In this document: positions 1 through 6,343 of the stretch, piece after piece
Position numbering within the stretch: position 1 is the stretch's first letter
How the letters are laid out: every line of letters begins with the position of its first letter
Origin: Syntrophaceae bacterium
GTDB taxonomy: Bacteria; Desulfobacterota; Syntrophia; Syntrophales; UBA2185
Direction: 5' to 3'
NCBI GenBank assembly: GCA_017885225.1
Contig: JAFNGM010000192.1
Coordinates: 22,699 to 29,041, forward strand
Length of the DNA: 6,343 bases
Notes under the pieces: generated by a model
Told to the model about the DNA's origin: nothing
What the model saw: the letters and a program-made list of their open reading frames with translations, nothing else
Database searches by the model: none
Translations under genes and position numbers: made by a program

Positions 1-2
1 AA

Positions 3-1073
3 TTAACTGATCGAGCGTTTCAGCGCCGCGGCTTGAAAATGAGTTGAGAGGGCGTCAATCACATCCTGAATATCGCCATCGAGAAATGCCTCCAGATTGT
101 AAATCGTCAGGCCGATACGGTGATCTGTAATTCTTCCCTGGGGGAAATTGTATGTCCTGATCCGTTCGCTCCTGTCCCCGCTTCCAACCTGGGTTTTTCT
201 TGTTTCGGAAATTTCGGTATTTTGCTTCTGTACCATTATATCCAAAAGCCTGGCCCTGAGAACCTTGATAGCTTTTGCTTTATTCTTGTGCTGGGATTTT
301 TCATCCTGACAGGTCACCACGAGACCGGTGGGCAGATGGGTAATCCTGACGGCAGAATCTGTTGTGTTGACACTTTGCCCTCCATGGCCACTCGAACGAT
401 ACACGTCAATACGCAAATCGTTGGGATCAATAGTAACCTCCACTTCTTCCGCCTCCGGAAGGATGGCCACGGTAACCGCGGAGGTATGGATTCGCCCCTG
501 GGACTCCGTGACGGGAACTCTCTGTACACGATGGACCCCACTTTCGTATTTCAACTTGCTGTAAGCGCCCTTACCCTCAACAAGAGCGATAATTTCCTTA
601 AAACCACCCATGCCACCTGCGGGATTGCTGCTTATAATTTCCACTTTCCATCGGCGCTTCTCTGCGTACTGAGCATACATGCGGAAAAGATCGCCTGCGA
701 AAAGTCCGGCTTCATCACCGCCGGTACCGGCTCGGATTTCAAAAAATACGTTCTTATCATCGTTGGGGTCTTTAGGAAGGAGCAGAAATTTAAGTTTATC
801 TTCTAATAGCTGCAGGTTTTCTTTGAGTTGCGGCAGTTCTTCTTTCACGATTTCTTTTAACTCATCATCATTTCCGCGAAGTAAAATCTGGTCTTCTTCG
901 ATGCGGGCGCTTATTTTTTCATATTCCCTATAGTTTTCCACGAGGTCATAGAGATCTGCATGCTCCTTGGCGTATTTTTGGTACACGCTTGGCTTGCTGA
1001 CCACATCGGGGCTGCTTAACAACCCTTCCAAATCTTGATATCTCGTCTCAATATCTTTCAGTCTTCTGAACAT
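3..1073 (-). CDS. prfA: Peptide chain release factor 1 (RF1)
   Basis: RF1 recognises UAA and UAG stop codons in the ribosomal A site and triggers hydrolysis of peptidyl-tRNA in the cytoplasm. The 356-residue product is full length for the family. Residues 1-100 form the charged helical N-terminal domain. The GTGGDEA block is at 116-122, and the stop-codon-reading tripeptide is PVT at 187-189, inside [14 protein letters not shown]. That sequence marks RF1; RF2 has SPF there. The catalytic GGQ is at 231-233 in the usual [10 protein letters not shown] setting; its Gln is the known target of the methylase PrmC, whose gene often follows prfA and may lie just beyond the left edge. The start is ATG, with [16 protein letters not shown] matching typical RF1 N-termini. 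No Shine-Dalgarno sequence is visible, and a perfect TATAAT lies 14 bases upstream. The stop is TAA. The gene sits downstream of rpmE after a 200-base gap. Confidence 0.98.
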   Translation of the reverse strand: MFRRLKDIETRYQDLEGLLSSPDVVSKPSVYQKYAKEHADLYDLVENYREYEKISARIEEDQILLRGNDDELKEIVKEELPQLKENLQLLEDKLKFLLLPKDPNDDKNVFFEIRAGTGGDEAGLFAGDLFRMYAQYAEKRRWKVEIISSNPAGGMGGFKEIIALVEGKGAYSKLKYESGVHRVQRVPVTESQGRIHTSAVTVAILPEAEEVEVTIDPNDLRIDVYRSSGHGGQSVNTTDSAVRITHLPTGLVVTCQDEKSQHKNKAKAIKVLRARLLDIMVQKQNTEISETRKTQVGSGDRSERIRTYNFPQGRITDHRIGLTIYNLEAFLDGDIQDVIDALSTHFQAAALKRSIS

Positions 1074-1087
1074 AATAGAAATTTCAC

Positions 1088-1115
1088 ATTATACATTGGC
1101 GCCGGCATATGAAAA
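1088..1115 (-). promoter_or_regulatory. Putative sigma70-type promoter of prfA
   Basis: On the minus strand a perfect TATAAT lies at 1088-1093. A 4-of-6 match to the -35 box (TTTTCA, 1110-1115) lies 16 bases upstream. Only 14 bases separate the -10 box from the prfA ATG, so transcripts from here would start near position 1081 with a leader of under 10 bases. The assignment is by consensus matching only; the weak -35 leaves room for chance. Confidence 0.4.
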
Positions 1116-1258
1116 CCTGGTCACCTGCCGATTGAATCTAATAGAGAGTGCCCTCGCAAAAAACTGACGGGCAGAGATGAAAAGATCTGCGGAAAGTTTC
1201 CATCTGTGGGAGGGGGAACTGCTTCGAATATATTCCTCTAAAATTTTGATTTTATTAC

Positions 1259-1272
1259 TATAACCAGTTATA
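1259..1272. repeat. 14-base inverted repeat after the rpmE stop codon
   Basis: TATAACCAGTTATA has two perfect six-base arms around a two-base centre, directly after the rpmE stop. The centre is too short for a stable RNA hairpin loop and no T-run follows, so it does not look like an intrinsic terminator. It could be a protein-binding site or chance. Confidence 0.3.
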
Positions 1273-1273
1273 T

Positions 1274-1507
1274 TCAGGCGGATTTACCCTTATTATTTTT
1301 TGCTTCTTCACTGGCGGCATATTTCCTCTTGAATCGTTCTACCCGGCCTGCCGTATCCATAATCTTTTGCTTGCCCGTTATAAAGGGATGGCACTGAGAA
1401 CATATCTCAATTTTTATATCCTTTTTCGTGGACCTGGTTTCAATTACGTTTCCACACGCACAAGAGACGTTTGTTTCTGAATATTCAGGGTGAATACCTT
1501 CTTTCAT
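1274..1507 (-). CDS. rpmE: 50S ribosomal protein L31, zinc-binding type
   Basis: L31 is a small protein of the large ribosomal subunit that helps bridge it to the 30S subunit. The 77-residue product begins MKEGIHPEY, typical of the family. It carries the zinc ligands of the C+ form: C16 and C18 (CACG) and C36 and C39 (CSQCHPF), followed by the conserved HPFITGKQK and [10 protein letters not shown]. The C-terminal tail is Lys-rich, as usual. The zinc-free paralogue lacks these cysteines, so this is the primary form. The start is fixed by the family N-terminus and by an in-frame TAA six bases upstream of the ATG. A perfect AAGGAGG lies unusually far upstream (14 bases). The gene lies 109 bases downstream of rho and has its own candidate promoter. 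Confidence 0.97.
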   Translation of the reverse strand: MKEGIHPEYSETNVSCACGNVIETRSTKKDIKIEICSQCHPFITGKQKIMDTAGRVERFKRKYAASEEAKNNKGKSA

Positions 1508-1521
1508 CGTTTATGTATTAT

Positions 1522-1528
1522 CCTCCTT
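1522..1528 (-). promoter_or_regulatory. Ribosome binding site of rpmE, unusually distant
   Basis: The minus strand reads AAGGAGG, a full match to the anti-Shine-Dalgarno sequence and the strongest in the window. Fourteen bases separate it from the rpmE ATG, against the usual five to nine. No alternative start is available closer in, because the reading frame meets a TAA stop between the site and the ATG. Confidence 0.65.
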
Positions 1529-1543
1529 GCAGAATTTCCATAC

Positions 1544-1571
1544 ATTATAATCATTTGCGCCATAAATGCAA
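1544..1571 (-). promoter_or_regulatory. Putative sigma70-type promoter of rpmE
   Basis: A perfect TATAAT (1544-1549) on the minus strand lies in the gap between rho and rpmE, with a poor -35 candidate TTGCAT (1566-1571, three of six matching) at 16-base spacing. Initiation would fall near 1537, giving a leader of about 30 bases that includes the AAGGAGG site. It would let L31 be made independently of rho. Confidence 0.4.
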
Positions 1572-1616
1572 GCATAAAAACATTTCACGGCATGCACTCG
1601 ACTCATGAGATCAGCT

Positions 1617-2864
1617 TCACTGATTCATGGCGTTAAAAAAAACCTGATTTGTTTCCGTTTTACGTATTTTATCGACGATAAACTCCATGGCCTCTATGGG
1701 ATTCATTTCCTGGAGAAGCCTTCTCAATATCCAGACCTTATTAAGATTACTCTTGGGTATGAGAAGCTCCTCTTTTCTTGTGCCGGAACGAATGAGGTCG
1801 AACGCAGGGAAGACCCTTCTGTCCGCAATCCTGCGGTCCAGGTGAAGTTCCATATTACCTGTACCCTTAAATTCTTCAAAAATGACTTCATCCATTCTGC
1901 TTCCCGTATCGATAAGGGCCGTGGAAATGATAGTCAGGCTGCCACCATTTTCTATATTTCTGGCTGCACCGAAGAACCTTTTTGGTTTGTGCAGGGCGTT
2001 GGAGTCGACGCCACCGGACAGGACTTTACCGCTCGGTGGAACCACTGTGTTATAAGCCCTGGCGAGCCTGGTGATACTATCAAGGAGAATAACCACATCA
2101 TGTTTATGTTCGACAAGACGCTTCGCTTTCTCGATCACCATTTCCGCCACCTGGACGTGTCGTGTGGCCGGCTCATCGAACGTTGACGAGATGACTTCTC
2201 CTTTCACACTGCGCTGCATATCAGTTACTTCTTCCGGGCGCTCGTCAATCAAGAGAACCATGAGGTTCACTTCTTCATGGTTGGTTGATATACTATGGGC
2301 AATGTCCTTGAGGAGAACAGTCTTTCCTGCTCTGGGTGGAGATACAATTAACGCCCTCTGTCCCTTTCCTATAGGCGTGAAAAGGTCCATGATCCGCGTT
2401 GAATAATTTTCCGGGTCAGCTTCGAGATTCAATTTCTCTTCCGGGTAGAGAGGTGTGAGATTGTCAAAGAGGATCTTATCTCTTGCTCCTTCGGGACTTT
2501 CAAAATTGACCGTGTCTACTTTAAGAAGGGCAAAATACTTTTCACCGTCCTTTGGCGGTCTGACCTCGCCCGCTACTGTATCACCTGTCCTCATGCTGAA
2601 TCTCCGGATTTGTGACGGTGAAATATAGATATCATCCGGGCTAGGCAGATAGTTATAATCTACAGCCCTAAGAAAACCAAAGCTGTCCGGTAGGATTTCC
2701 AGAACCCCTGACCCGGTTATACTCTCGTTCTTCTCTGCCTGCGTTTGTAATATGGCAAATATGAGATCCTGTCTTCTCATGCCGCTCGCCCCGGCAACAT
2801 TTAGATCTTTCGCCATGTTTGTGAGTTCACTGATCGGTAGTCTTTTAATTTCTTCTATGTTCAT
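1617..2864 (-). CDS. rho: Transcription termination factor Rho
   Basis: Rho is a homohexameric RNA-dependent ATPase and helicase that loads on C-rich unstructured RNA and releases RNA polymerase. The 415-residue product is close to the E. coli length, with no large N-terminal insertion. Residues 1-45 form the Rho N-terminal helical domain. Residues 50-121 form the cold-shock-like primary RNA-binding fold, including DSFGFLR at 60-66. The Walker A loop PPRAGKT is at 176-182, with Arg where E. coli has Lys. [10 protein letters not shown] at 204-213 holds the catalytic Glu, and [16 protein letters not shown] (257-272) holds Walker B. The Q-loop region [12 protein letters not shown] is at 292-303 and the R-loop [11 protein letters not shown] at 317-327. 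The start is ATG with AAGAG eight bases upstream; the stop is TGA. It is preceded by a long leader with its own promoter and followed by rpmE. Confidence 0.99.
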   Translation of the reverse strand: MNIEEIKRLPISELTNMAKDLNVAGASGMRRQDLIFAILQTQAEKNESITGSGVLEILPDSFGFLRAVDYNYLPSPDDIYISPSQIRRFSMRTGDTVAGEVRPPKDGEKYFALLKVDTVNFESPEGARDKILFDNLTPLYPEEKLNLEADPENYSTRIMDLFTPIGKGQRALIVSPPRAGKTVLLKDIAHSISTNHEEVNLMVLLIDERPEEVTDMQRSVKGEVISSTFDEPATRHVQVAEMVIEKAKRLVEHKHDVVILLDSITRLARAYNTVVPPSGKVLSGGVDSNALHKPKRFFGAARNIENGGSLTIISTALIDTGSRMDEVIFEEFKGTGNMELHLDRRIADRRVFPAFDLIRSGTRKEELLIPKSNLNKVWILRRLLQEMNPIEAMEFIVDKIRKTETNQVFFNAMNQ

Positions 2865-3078
2865 AATAATTTCTCTTACGCTTACCCCTCTCTTTAGTTT
2901 TGATAAATACCCATGAGAACTCTTTTTTTAGTTCACGCCATTTTCATAGTAACAATATGGCAAAATTAGCATTACACGAAGTTTATAAAGAATAACGTGG
3001 ATTAGTAATGAGTTGTTAAATTGGGTTCTTGAGACAATCCAAAAGGAAGGACTTTATATAAGCCTTTCTATGATTTTT
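2865..3078 (-). promoter_or_regulatory. Long 5' leader of rho with a rut-like C-rich segment
   Basis: If transcription begins about seven bases past the -10 box, the rho mRNA has a leader of about 214 bases. By hand count, the 80 bases at 2981-3060 hold 18 C and 6 G on the RNA strand, the rest being A or U, with no strong hairpin seen. That is the composition of Rho-loading (rut) sites. The E. coli rho gene is known to be autoregulated by Rho-dependent attenuation in a leader of similar size, so the same is inferred here. The coding-proximal half holds very short start-stop frames, none long enough to call a gene. Confidence 0.45.
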
Positions 3079-3084
3079 CTGTAA

Positions 3085-3112
3085 TTTATACCATCATCTT
3101 TCCTCATGTCAA
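3085..3112 (-). promoter_or_regulatory. Sigma70-type promoter of rho
   Basis: On the minus strand a perfect -35 box TTGACA (3107-3112) is followed after 16 bases by TATAAA (3085-3090), five of six matching the -10 consensus. It is the best promoter match noticed in the window. It lies about 220 bases upstream of the rho ATG and downstream of the pgeF stop, so rho probably begins its own transcription unit here. Confidence 0.65.
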
Positions 3113-3132
3113 GCACTTTTTCATCACTTAAT

Positions 3133-3147
3133 CGTTGAGACCGTTGA
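3133..3147. repeat. Short direct repeat upstream of the rho promoter
   Basis: CGTTGA occurs twice with a three-base spacer (3133-3138 and 3142-3147), a nine-base period that starts about 20 bases upstream of the rho -35 box. The position would suit an activator or repressor site, but two six-base copies may be chance. Confidence 0.25.
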
Positions 3148-3162
3148 AAATCTGCATATCGT

Positions 3163-3192
3163 ATTATAGCGAGGGCAGTTTTTTGAACGCAA
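3163..3192 (-). promoter_or_regulatory. Second, weaker candidate promoter upstream of rho
   Basis: A perfect TATAAT (3163-3168) on the minus strand has a weak -35 candidate TTGCGT (3187-3192, three of six matching) at 18-base spacing. It would start transcription about 80 bases before the main candidate promoter and lengthen the leader to about 290 bases. Confidence 0.35.
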
Positions 3193-3230
3193 AGACAACA
3201 AGGATTTTTCCAAACACATACAGAGTAAAT

Positions 3231-4031
3231 TCACTTCAGCATTATAAAGTTAAGCTGTCTCCCTGTCTTTTTTCCCTCGCCTCTGTGAGAGTAGAATATG
3301 CCCGTGTTACATGATGTGCAATAGTGTGTTGAATATATATGTGTCCGTTTGATGCCTTTGCATGCTATCTGAAGTTCGTTGGCAAGTGGCAAATCCAGAA
3401 ACCATCGTCCCTCCTGAGAACAGGGGCAGAAAAAATGTTCCCGGTTGTTATGCGGCTCCATGGCGTGATACACTAATTCATCGACCTGATAGCAACAAGG
3501 CCCGATTGCCGGGCCGATTGCGGCGATAATATCATCTACATTAGATGAGAATTTTTCAAGAAAGGTATCCACGACTTTTGCCCCGATATTAAGAGCGGTT
3601 CCTTTCCAGCCCGCATGAGCCACCCCGACGATCTGCTTGACTTTATCTACGAAGAAAATGGGTACGCAATCTGCCGTTTTGATACCAATCGCAACTCCCG
3701 GCAGATCAGTAATAATGGCATCGTATTGAAGGGGTTCATGACTGATAAAATCACGAACGGTATGATCAATAATTAAAATACTGTTCCCATGAACCTGATT
3801 GACCACAAAAAACTGTTCAACCTCGATGTTGAATGCTTTGGCAAGAATTCTCCAGTTCTGACGGACGTTATCAATGCTGTCTCCCTCTCGCGAACTGAAA
3901 TTCAGGCTGAAAAAATTGCCCTCGCTTATGCCGCCCCGCCGGGTACAAAAAGCATGACAGAGGAAATCATGGGTGCTGAGTGCGGTCGCTTCCAGATATT
4001 CTATGGTGTTTTTTTTTATAAATCGGAACAT
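3231..4031 (-). CDS. pgeF: Peptidoglycan editing factor PgeF (YfiH/laccase-domain family)
   Basis: Members of this family were long annotated as multicopper polyphenol oxidases. They are now known as PgeF, which removes wrongly incorporated L-Ser from peptidoglycan precursors in E. coli; purine nucleoside phosphorylase activity is reported for relatives. The 266-residue product has the family's full length. It carries the metal site: H81 in NQVHG, C122 in KTADCVP and H139 in AHAGWKG. Other family blocks are TRRGGIS (30-36), AIGPAIGPCCYQV (171-183) and the C-terminal SHRGEGKKTGRQLNFI (248-263). No signal peptide is seen, so it is cytoplasmic. The start is ATG with only a weak GAAAG nearby; the stop is TGA. 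It follows rluD after 154 bases, a pairing known from other bacteria (rluD-yfiH in E. coli). The exact substrate here is not shown by the sequence. Confidence 0.95.
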   Translation of the reverse strand: MFRFIKKNTIEYLEATALSTHDFLCHAFCTRRGGISEGNFFSLNFSSREGDSIDNVRQNWRILAKAFNIEVEQFFVVNQVHGNSILIIDHTVRDFISHEPLQYDAIITDLPGVAIGIKTADCVPIFFVDKVKQIVGVAHAGWKGTALNIGAKVVDTFLEKFSSNVDDIIAAIGPAIGPCCYQVDELVYHAMEPHNNREHFFCPCSQEGRWFLDLPLANELQIACKGIKRTHIYSTHYCTSCNTGIFYSHRGEGKKTGRQLNFIMLK

Positions 4032-4125
4032 ACAGTACTTTCAATCAATGGGCGAATATATTAAGCACAATTAAGAAGACTGCCAGAATGCCCCCCCTGT
4101 AAGTTGAGAGCGTCACTCATGCTCT

Positions 4126-4150
4126 GTGGTTTCAATCTTCCGGATACCAC
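4126..4150. repeat. Imperfect inverted repeat between rluD and pgeF
   Basis: Eight-base arms GTGGTTTC and GATACCAC, pairing at seven of eight positions, flank a nine-base centre. In RNA from the minus strand this could form a modest hairpin. No T-run follows it, so it is not a standard intrinsic terminator. It could be a weak processing or pausing site, or chance. Confidence 0.3.
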
Positions 4151-4185
4151 AATCTGAGACACATGATTTCCTCGCAGGGATTTTT

Positions 4186-5160
4186 TTATTTAGTGCAGTA
4201 TTTCCTTAGATTACTGCATAATTCCGCCATGTCATGCGGTAGAGGAGAAGAAAAGGTAAACTCCTGAAGTGTGATGGGATGAACAACGCTGATCCTTTCT
4301 GCATGGAGAGCCTGCCGTTTCATTGCTTGCAGCGTGGCTCTCAAAAAAGTGTGAGCTACTGCATTGGCCCGCCTGGGATTGCCATACACATTATCTCCCA
4401 CCACAGGATACCCCAGTGAGGTTAAGTGAACCCTGATCTGGTGTGTCCTTCCCGTTACAATGTCCACATTTAAAAGAGTTGCAACTCCGTACCGTTCATA
4501 AACCTGCCAGCGGGTGAGCGCCTCTTTTCCTCTCGTACTTGTCGTAGACATCCTCTTTCTATCGACAGCATGCCTGCCCACAGGTGCGTCAATCACCCCT
4601 TCATTGTCTTTCGGACTGCCGTACACAAGGGCTTTGTAGCTCTTGCGCACCTCATGTCGCGTGAACTGACCGGCCAACCCTTGGTGCGCTTCATCAGATT
4701 TGGCGACCACAAGCAATCCTGAAGTGTTTTTATCGAGGCGATGTACGATTCCCGGTCTCAGAACGCCACCAATGCCGGAAAGGTCTTTGCAGTGATAGAG
4801 GATTGCATTCACCAGGGTACCCTGGTAATTCCCGGCAGCCGGGTGCACGACCATTCCCGCCGGTTTATCGACGACAAGAATATGAGGATCTTCATATACA
4901 ATAGACAGGGGAATATTTTGTGGCAACGCATCGTACACAACCGGATCCCGTGTGCTGACTTGCACACTATCCCCGTATTTTAACCGATAGCTGACTCTGG
5001 TGCTTTTATGGTTTACCTGCACTAAACCGTCAGCAACAGATTTTTTGATTTGAGAACGGGATAGTGCGATTTCTTTCCGGGAAAGGTAAATATCTATCCG
5101 GTCGCCTGCCTCGTGGGATGGGACAATGAATTCATAAACTTTTCCTTTCGGCGAATCCAT
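4186..5160 (-). CDS. rluD: 23S rRNA pseudouridine synthase, RluD type
   Basis: This RluA/RluD-family enzyme isomerises uridines to pseudouridine in 23S rRNA; in E. coli RluD acts on helix 69 (1911, 1915, 1917). Counting from the ATG at 5160, the product has 324 residues, typical for the family. An S4 RNA-binding domain covers about residues 17-70. The catalytic core includes VVDKPAGMVVHPAAGN (96-111), the active-site motif HRLDKNTSG (140-148, Asp143), GRTHQIRVHL (237-246) and GDNVYG (255-260). Having the S4 domain favours RluD over RluA. A TTG codon directly before the ATG could also start the protein. The ATG has AGAG nine bases upstream, inside the end of selA. The gap after the selA stop is only 11 bases, so the two genes are almost certainly co-transcribed. 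The exact target uridines are inferred from the family. Confidence 0.93.
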   Translation of the reverse strand: MDSPKGKVYEFIVPSHEAGDRIDIYLSRKEIALSRSQIKKSVADGLVQVNHKSTRVSYRLKYGDSVQVSTRDPVVYDALPQNIPLSIVYEDPHILVVDKPAGMVVHPAAGNYQGTLVNAILYHCKDLSGIGGVLRPGIVHRLDKNTSGLLVVAKSDEAHQGLAGQFTRHEVRKSYKALVYGSPKDNEGVIDAPVGRHAVDRKRMSTTSTRGKEALTRWQVYERYGVATLLNVDIVTGRTHQIRVHLTSLGYPVVGDNVYGNPRRANAVAHTFLRATLQAMKRQALHAERISVVHPITLQEFTFSSPLPHDMAELCSNLRKYCTK

Positions 5161-5171
5161 CAAGCTATTCT

Positions 5172-6343
5172 CTATGATGAAAAGATTTGTTTTAATCCGT
5201 TCCTTATAGCGGAGAATTCTTCTTCCTCAATAGTTCTCAGGTCAAAGAGCACCTCATCGTCTGCAATACGCGTAATGATCGGGATTTCAAGGTATCGTAA
5301 GCGTTCTTCCAAATTACTGGGTGACAGATGCTTTGACACAAGACTGAGCAGTAGTGTCGGAATCTCCTGAGTGGGAAGGGAACCGCCGCCGGACATGGAA
5401 AAACCTTTCTTTACAGACATGATTACTCCTTCCCAGCGCTCTTTGCGCAACAAAGAAAGGAGTTTTTTTACCCGTTTATCAACATCTTTAAGCGGTTCGG
5501 TAAGTGCTTTCAATACCCGGAGGCGACTTATTGCCCTGTCCGGCTGGAAATACTGCATCATTGTTGCCTCGAGCGCGGCCAGGGTCAGCTTATCAATGCG
5601 GAGAGCACGGTTGAGGGGGTTCTGCTTGATCTCCTGAAGAACATTCCTCCTTCCGAGAATGATTCCCGCCTGGGGACCACCGAGAAGTTTATCTCCGCTG
5701 AAGGTAATTATACTCACTCCTGTTTCTAACACGTCAGTAACGGTGGGCTCCCTCTCCAGACCGTAACAGTCCAGTTCAGCGAAGCAGCCGCTTCCCAGGT
5801 CATACATCACAGGTATACCTCGGGTTTTCCCCAAGGCAACAAGTGAGGGGAGAACGGCATCTTCTGTAAAACCGACAATCCTAAAATTACTTGTGTGGAC
5901 CTTTAAAATAAGACCCGTTTCCGGACCGATAGCCTTTTCATAATCCGCAAGACGAGTTCTATTGGTTGTCCCCACTTCACGGAGACAGGCACCGCTTTTT
6001 TCCATGACTTCCGGTATGCGGAACTCTCCACCGATTTCGACGAGTTCTCCCCTCGATACAATAACCTCTTTCCCCGCGGCGAGGGTATTGAGCGAGAGGA
6101 GTAAGGCTGCGGCATTGTTATTGACCACCAAGGCATCTTCCGCGCCGGAGAGCTCGCAGAGGATTTTCTGCACATGATCATAACGAAGGCCCCTCTCACC
6201 TTTTACAAGGTCATATTCCAGATTTGAATACCCCTTCGCTATTTCCACAAGCCGCTCAACAGCATCGTTACAGAGGGGTGCCCTGCCTAAGTTGGTATGC
6301 AGAATTACGCCTGTGGCATTCACTACTCTGCGCAGACGATACT
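5172..6343 (-). CDS. selA: L-seryl-tRNA(Sec) selenium transferase (selenocysteine synthase), 5' end missing
   Basis: SelA is a PLP-dependent, homodecameric enzyme that converts Ser-tRNA(Sec) to Sec-tRNA(Sec) with selenophosphate. The frame stays open to the window edge. The visible 389 codons begin YRLRRVVNATGVILHTNLGR, the conserved start of the catalytic domain. About 70-80 N-terminal residues (the tRNA-binding domain of a roughly 460-residue protein) therefore lie beyond the edge. The GTG at 6323 is an internal Val codon, not the start. Diagnostic blocks follow in order: NNNAAALLL, SRGELVEIGGEFRIPEVM, EVGTTNRT and SGDKLLGGPQAG. The Lys in SGDKLLGG aligns with the PLP-binding Lys of E. coli SelA. 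The gene ends TAG and is followed by rluD. Its presence implies selB, selC, selD and selenoprotein genes elsewhere; no in-frame TGA Sec codon is seen in this window. Confidence 0.97.
   Translation of the reverse strand, partial: YRLRRVVNATGVILHTNLGRAPLCNDAVERLVEIAKGYSNLEYDLVKGERGLRYDHVQKILCELSGAEDALVVNNNAAALLLSLNTLAAGKEVIVSRGELVEIGGEFRIPEVMEKSGACLREVGTTNRTRLADYEKAIGPETGLILKVHTSNFRIVGFTEDAVLPSLVALGKTRGIPVMYDLGSGCFAELDCYGLEREPTVTDVLETGVSIITFSGDKLLGGPQAGIILGRRNVLQEIKQNPLNRALRIDKLTLAALEATMMQYFQPDRAISRLRVLKALTEPLKDVDKRVKKLLSLLRKERWEGVIMSVKKGFSMSGGGSLPTQEIPTLLLSLVSKHLSPSNLEERLRYLEIPIITRIADDEVLFDLRTIEEEEFSAIRNGLKQIFSS

Noticed and set aside
367..372. A plus-strand TTGACA that could start an antisense RNA to prfA
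   Set aside because: No -10-like hexamer lies 16-18 bases downstream, and the match is inside conserved prfA codons.
120..806. A 228-codon open frame on the plus strand opposite prfA
   Set aside because: It lies wholly antisense to the well-conserved prfA coding sequence, has no recognisable domain, and its protein resembles no known family; it is a shadow frame.
1060..1108. A short minus-strand frame ([10 protein letters not shown]) overlapping the prfA start out of frame
   Set aside because: It lacks a ribosome binding site and overlaps the putative -10 box and the prfA coding start.
1149..1190. A possible terminator on the minus strand: GCAGA/TCTGC stem and a nearby TTTTTT run
   Set aside because: Seven bases separate the stem from the T-run and the stem is only five pairs, so it does not meet the form of an intrinsic terminator. 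The TGCCC/GGGCA pairing here encloses the T-run rather than preceding it.
1138..1203. A 21-codon minus-strand frame (starting METFRRSF) in the rpmE-prfA gap
   Set aside because: It has no ribosome binding site and no recognisable motif; frames of this length arise easily by chance.
1605..2186. A 193-codon open frame on the plus strand opposite rho
   Set aside because: It is antisense to conserved rho ATPase-domain codons and shows no family motif, so it is explained by rho codon usage.
3188..3204. Motif resembling the AACGCAAAGAC-type repeats seen between genes in many bacteria
   Set aside because: Only one imperfect copy is present in this window, so a repeat cannot be supported.
6321..6323. 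A GTG start for selA that would make the gene complete in the window
   Set aside because: The frame continues open upstream with YRLRRV, which matches conserved SelA sequence before NATG, and the family's N-terminal domain would otherwise be missing. The gene is cut by the window edge.

Overview
The window is a compact stretch of bacterial housekeeping genes, all read leftwards on the minus strand. In transcription order they are selA (its 5' end lies beyond the right edge), rluD, pgeF, rho, rpmE and prfA. All six are recognised from diagnostic motifs. Nothing in the window looks mobile, viral, CRISPR-related or foreign. The plus strand carries only open frames that shadow the real genes.

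The organism is a bacterium of moderate GC content. The rho-rpmE-prfA order, the zinc-binding form of L31 and a selenocysteine synthase gene together would suit an anaerobe of the Desulfobacterota (old Deltaproteobacteria) type. That is an inference from gene content and order; no rRNA or other strong taxonomic marker is present.

Right part (about 4186-6343): selA makes Sec-tRNA from Ser-tRNA, so the organism probably encodes selenoproteins. It is followed within about ten bases by rluD, a 23S rRNA pseudouridine synthase. After a 154-base gap comes pgeF (yfiH family), a peptidoglycan-editing enzyme that often neighbours rluD. Left part (3-2864): rho encodes the transcription termination helicase, rpmE ribosomal protein L31, and prfA peptide release factor 1. 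The left part is therefore about finishing RNA and protein synthesis.

The most informative non-coding region is the 366-base gap between pgeF and rho (2865-3230). It holds a good sigma70-type promoter (TTGACA, 16 bases, TATAAA) that would give rho a 5' leader of roughly 214 bases. The promoter-proximal half of that leader is rich in C and poor in G on the RNA strand, as expected of a Rho loading site, which suggests autogenous control by Rho. The gaps before rpmE and prfA each hold a perfect TATAAT with a poor -35. No convincing intrinsic terminator is seen in any gap. I found no new biological system; the findings are modest regulatory observations.
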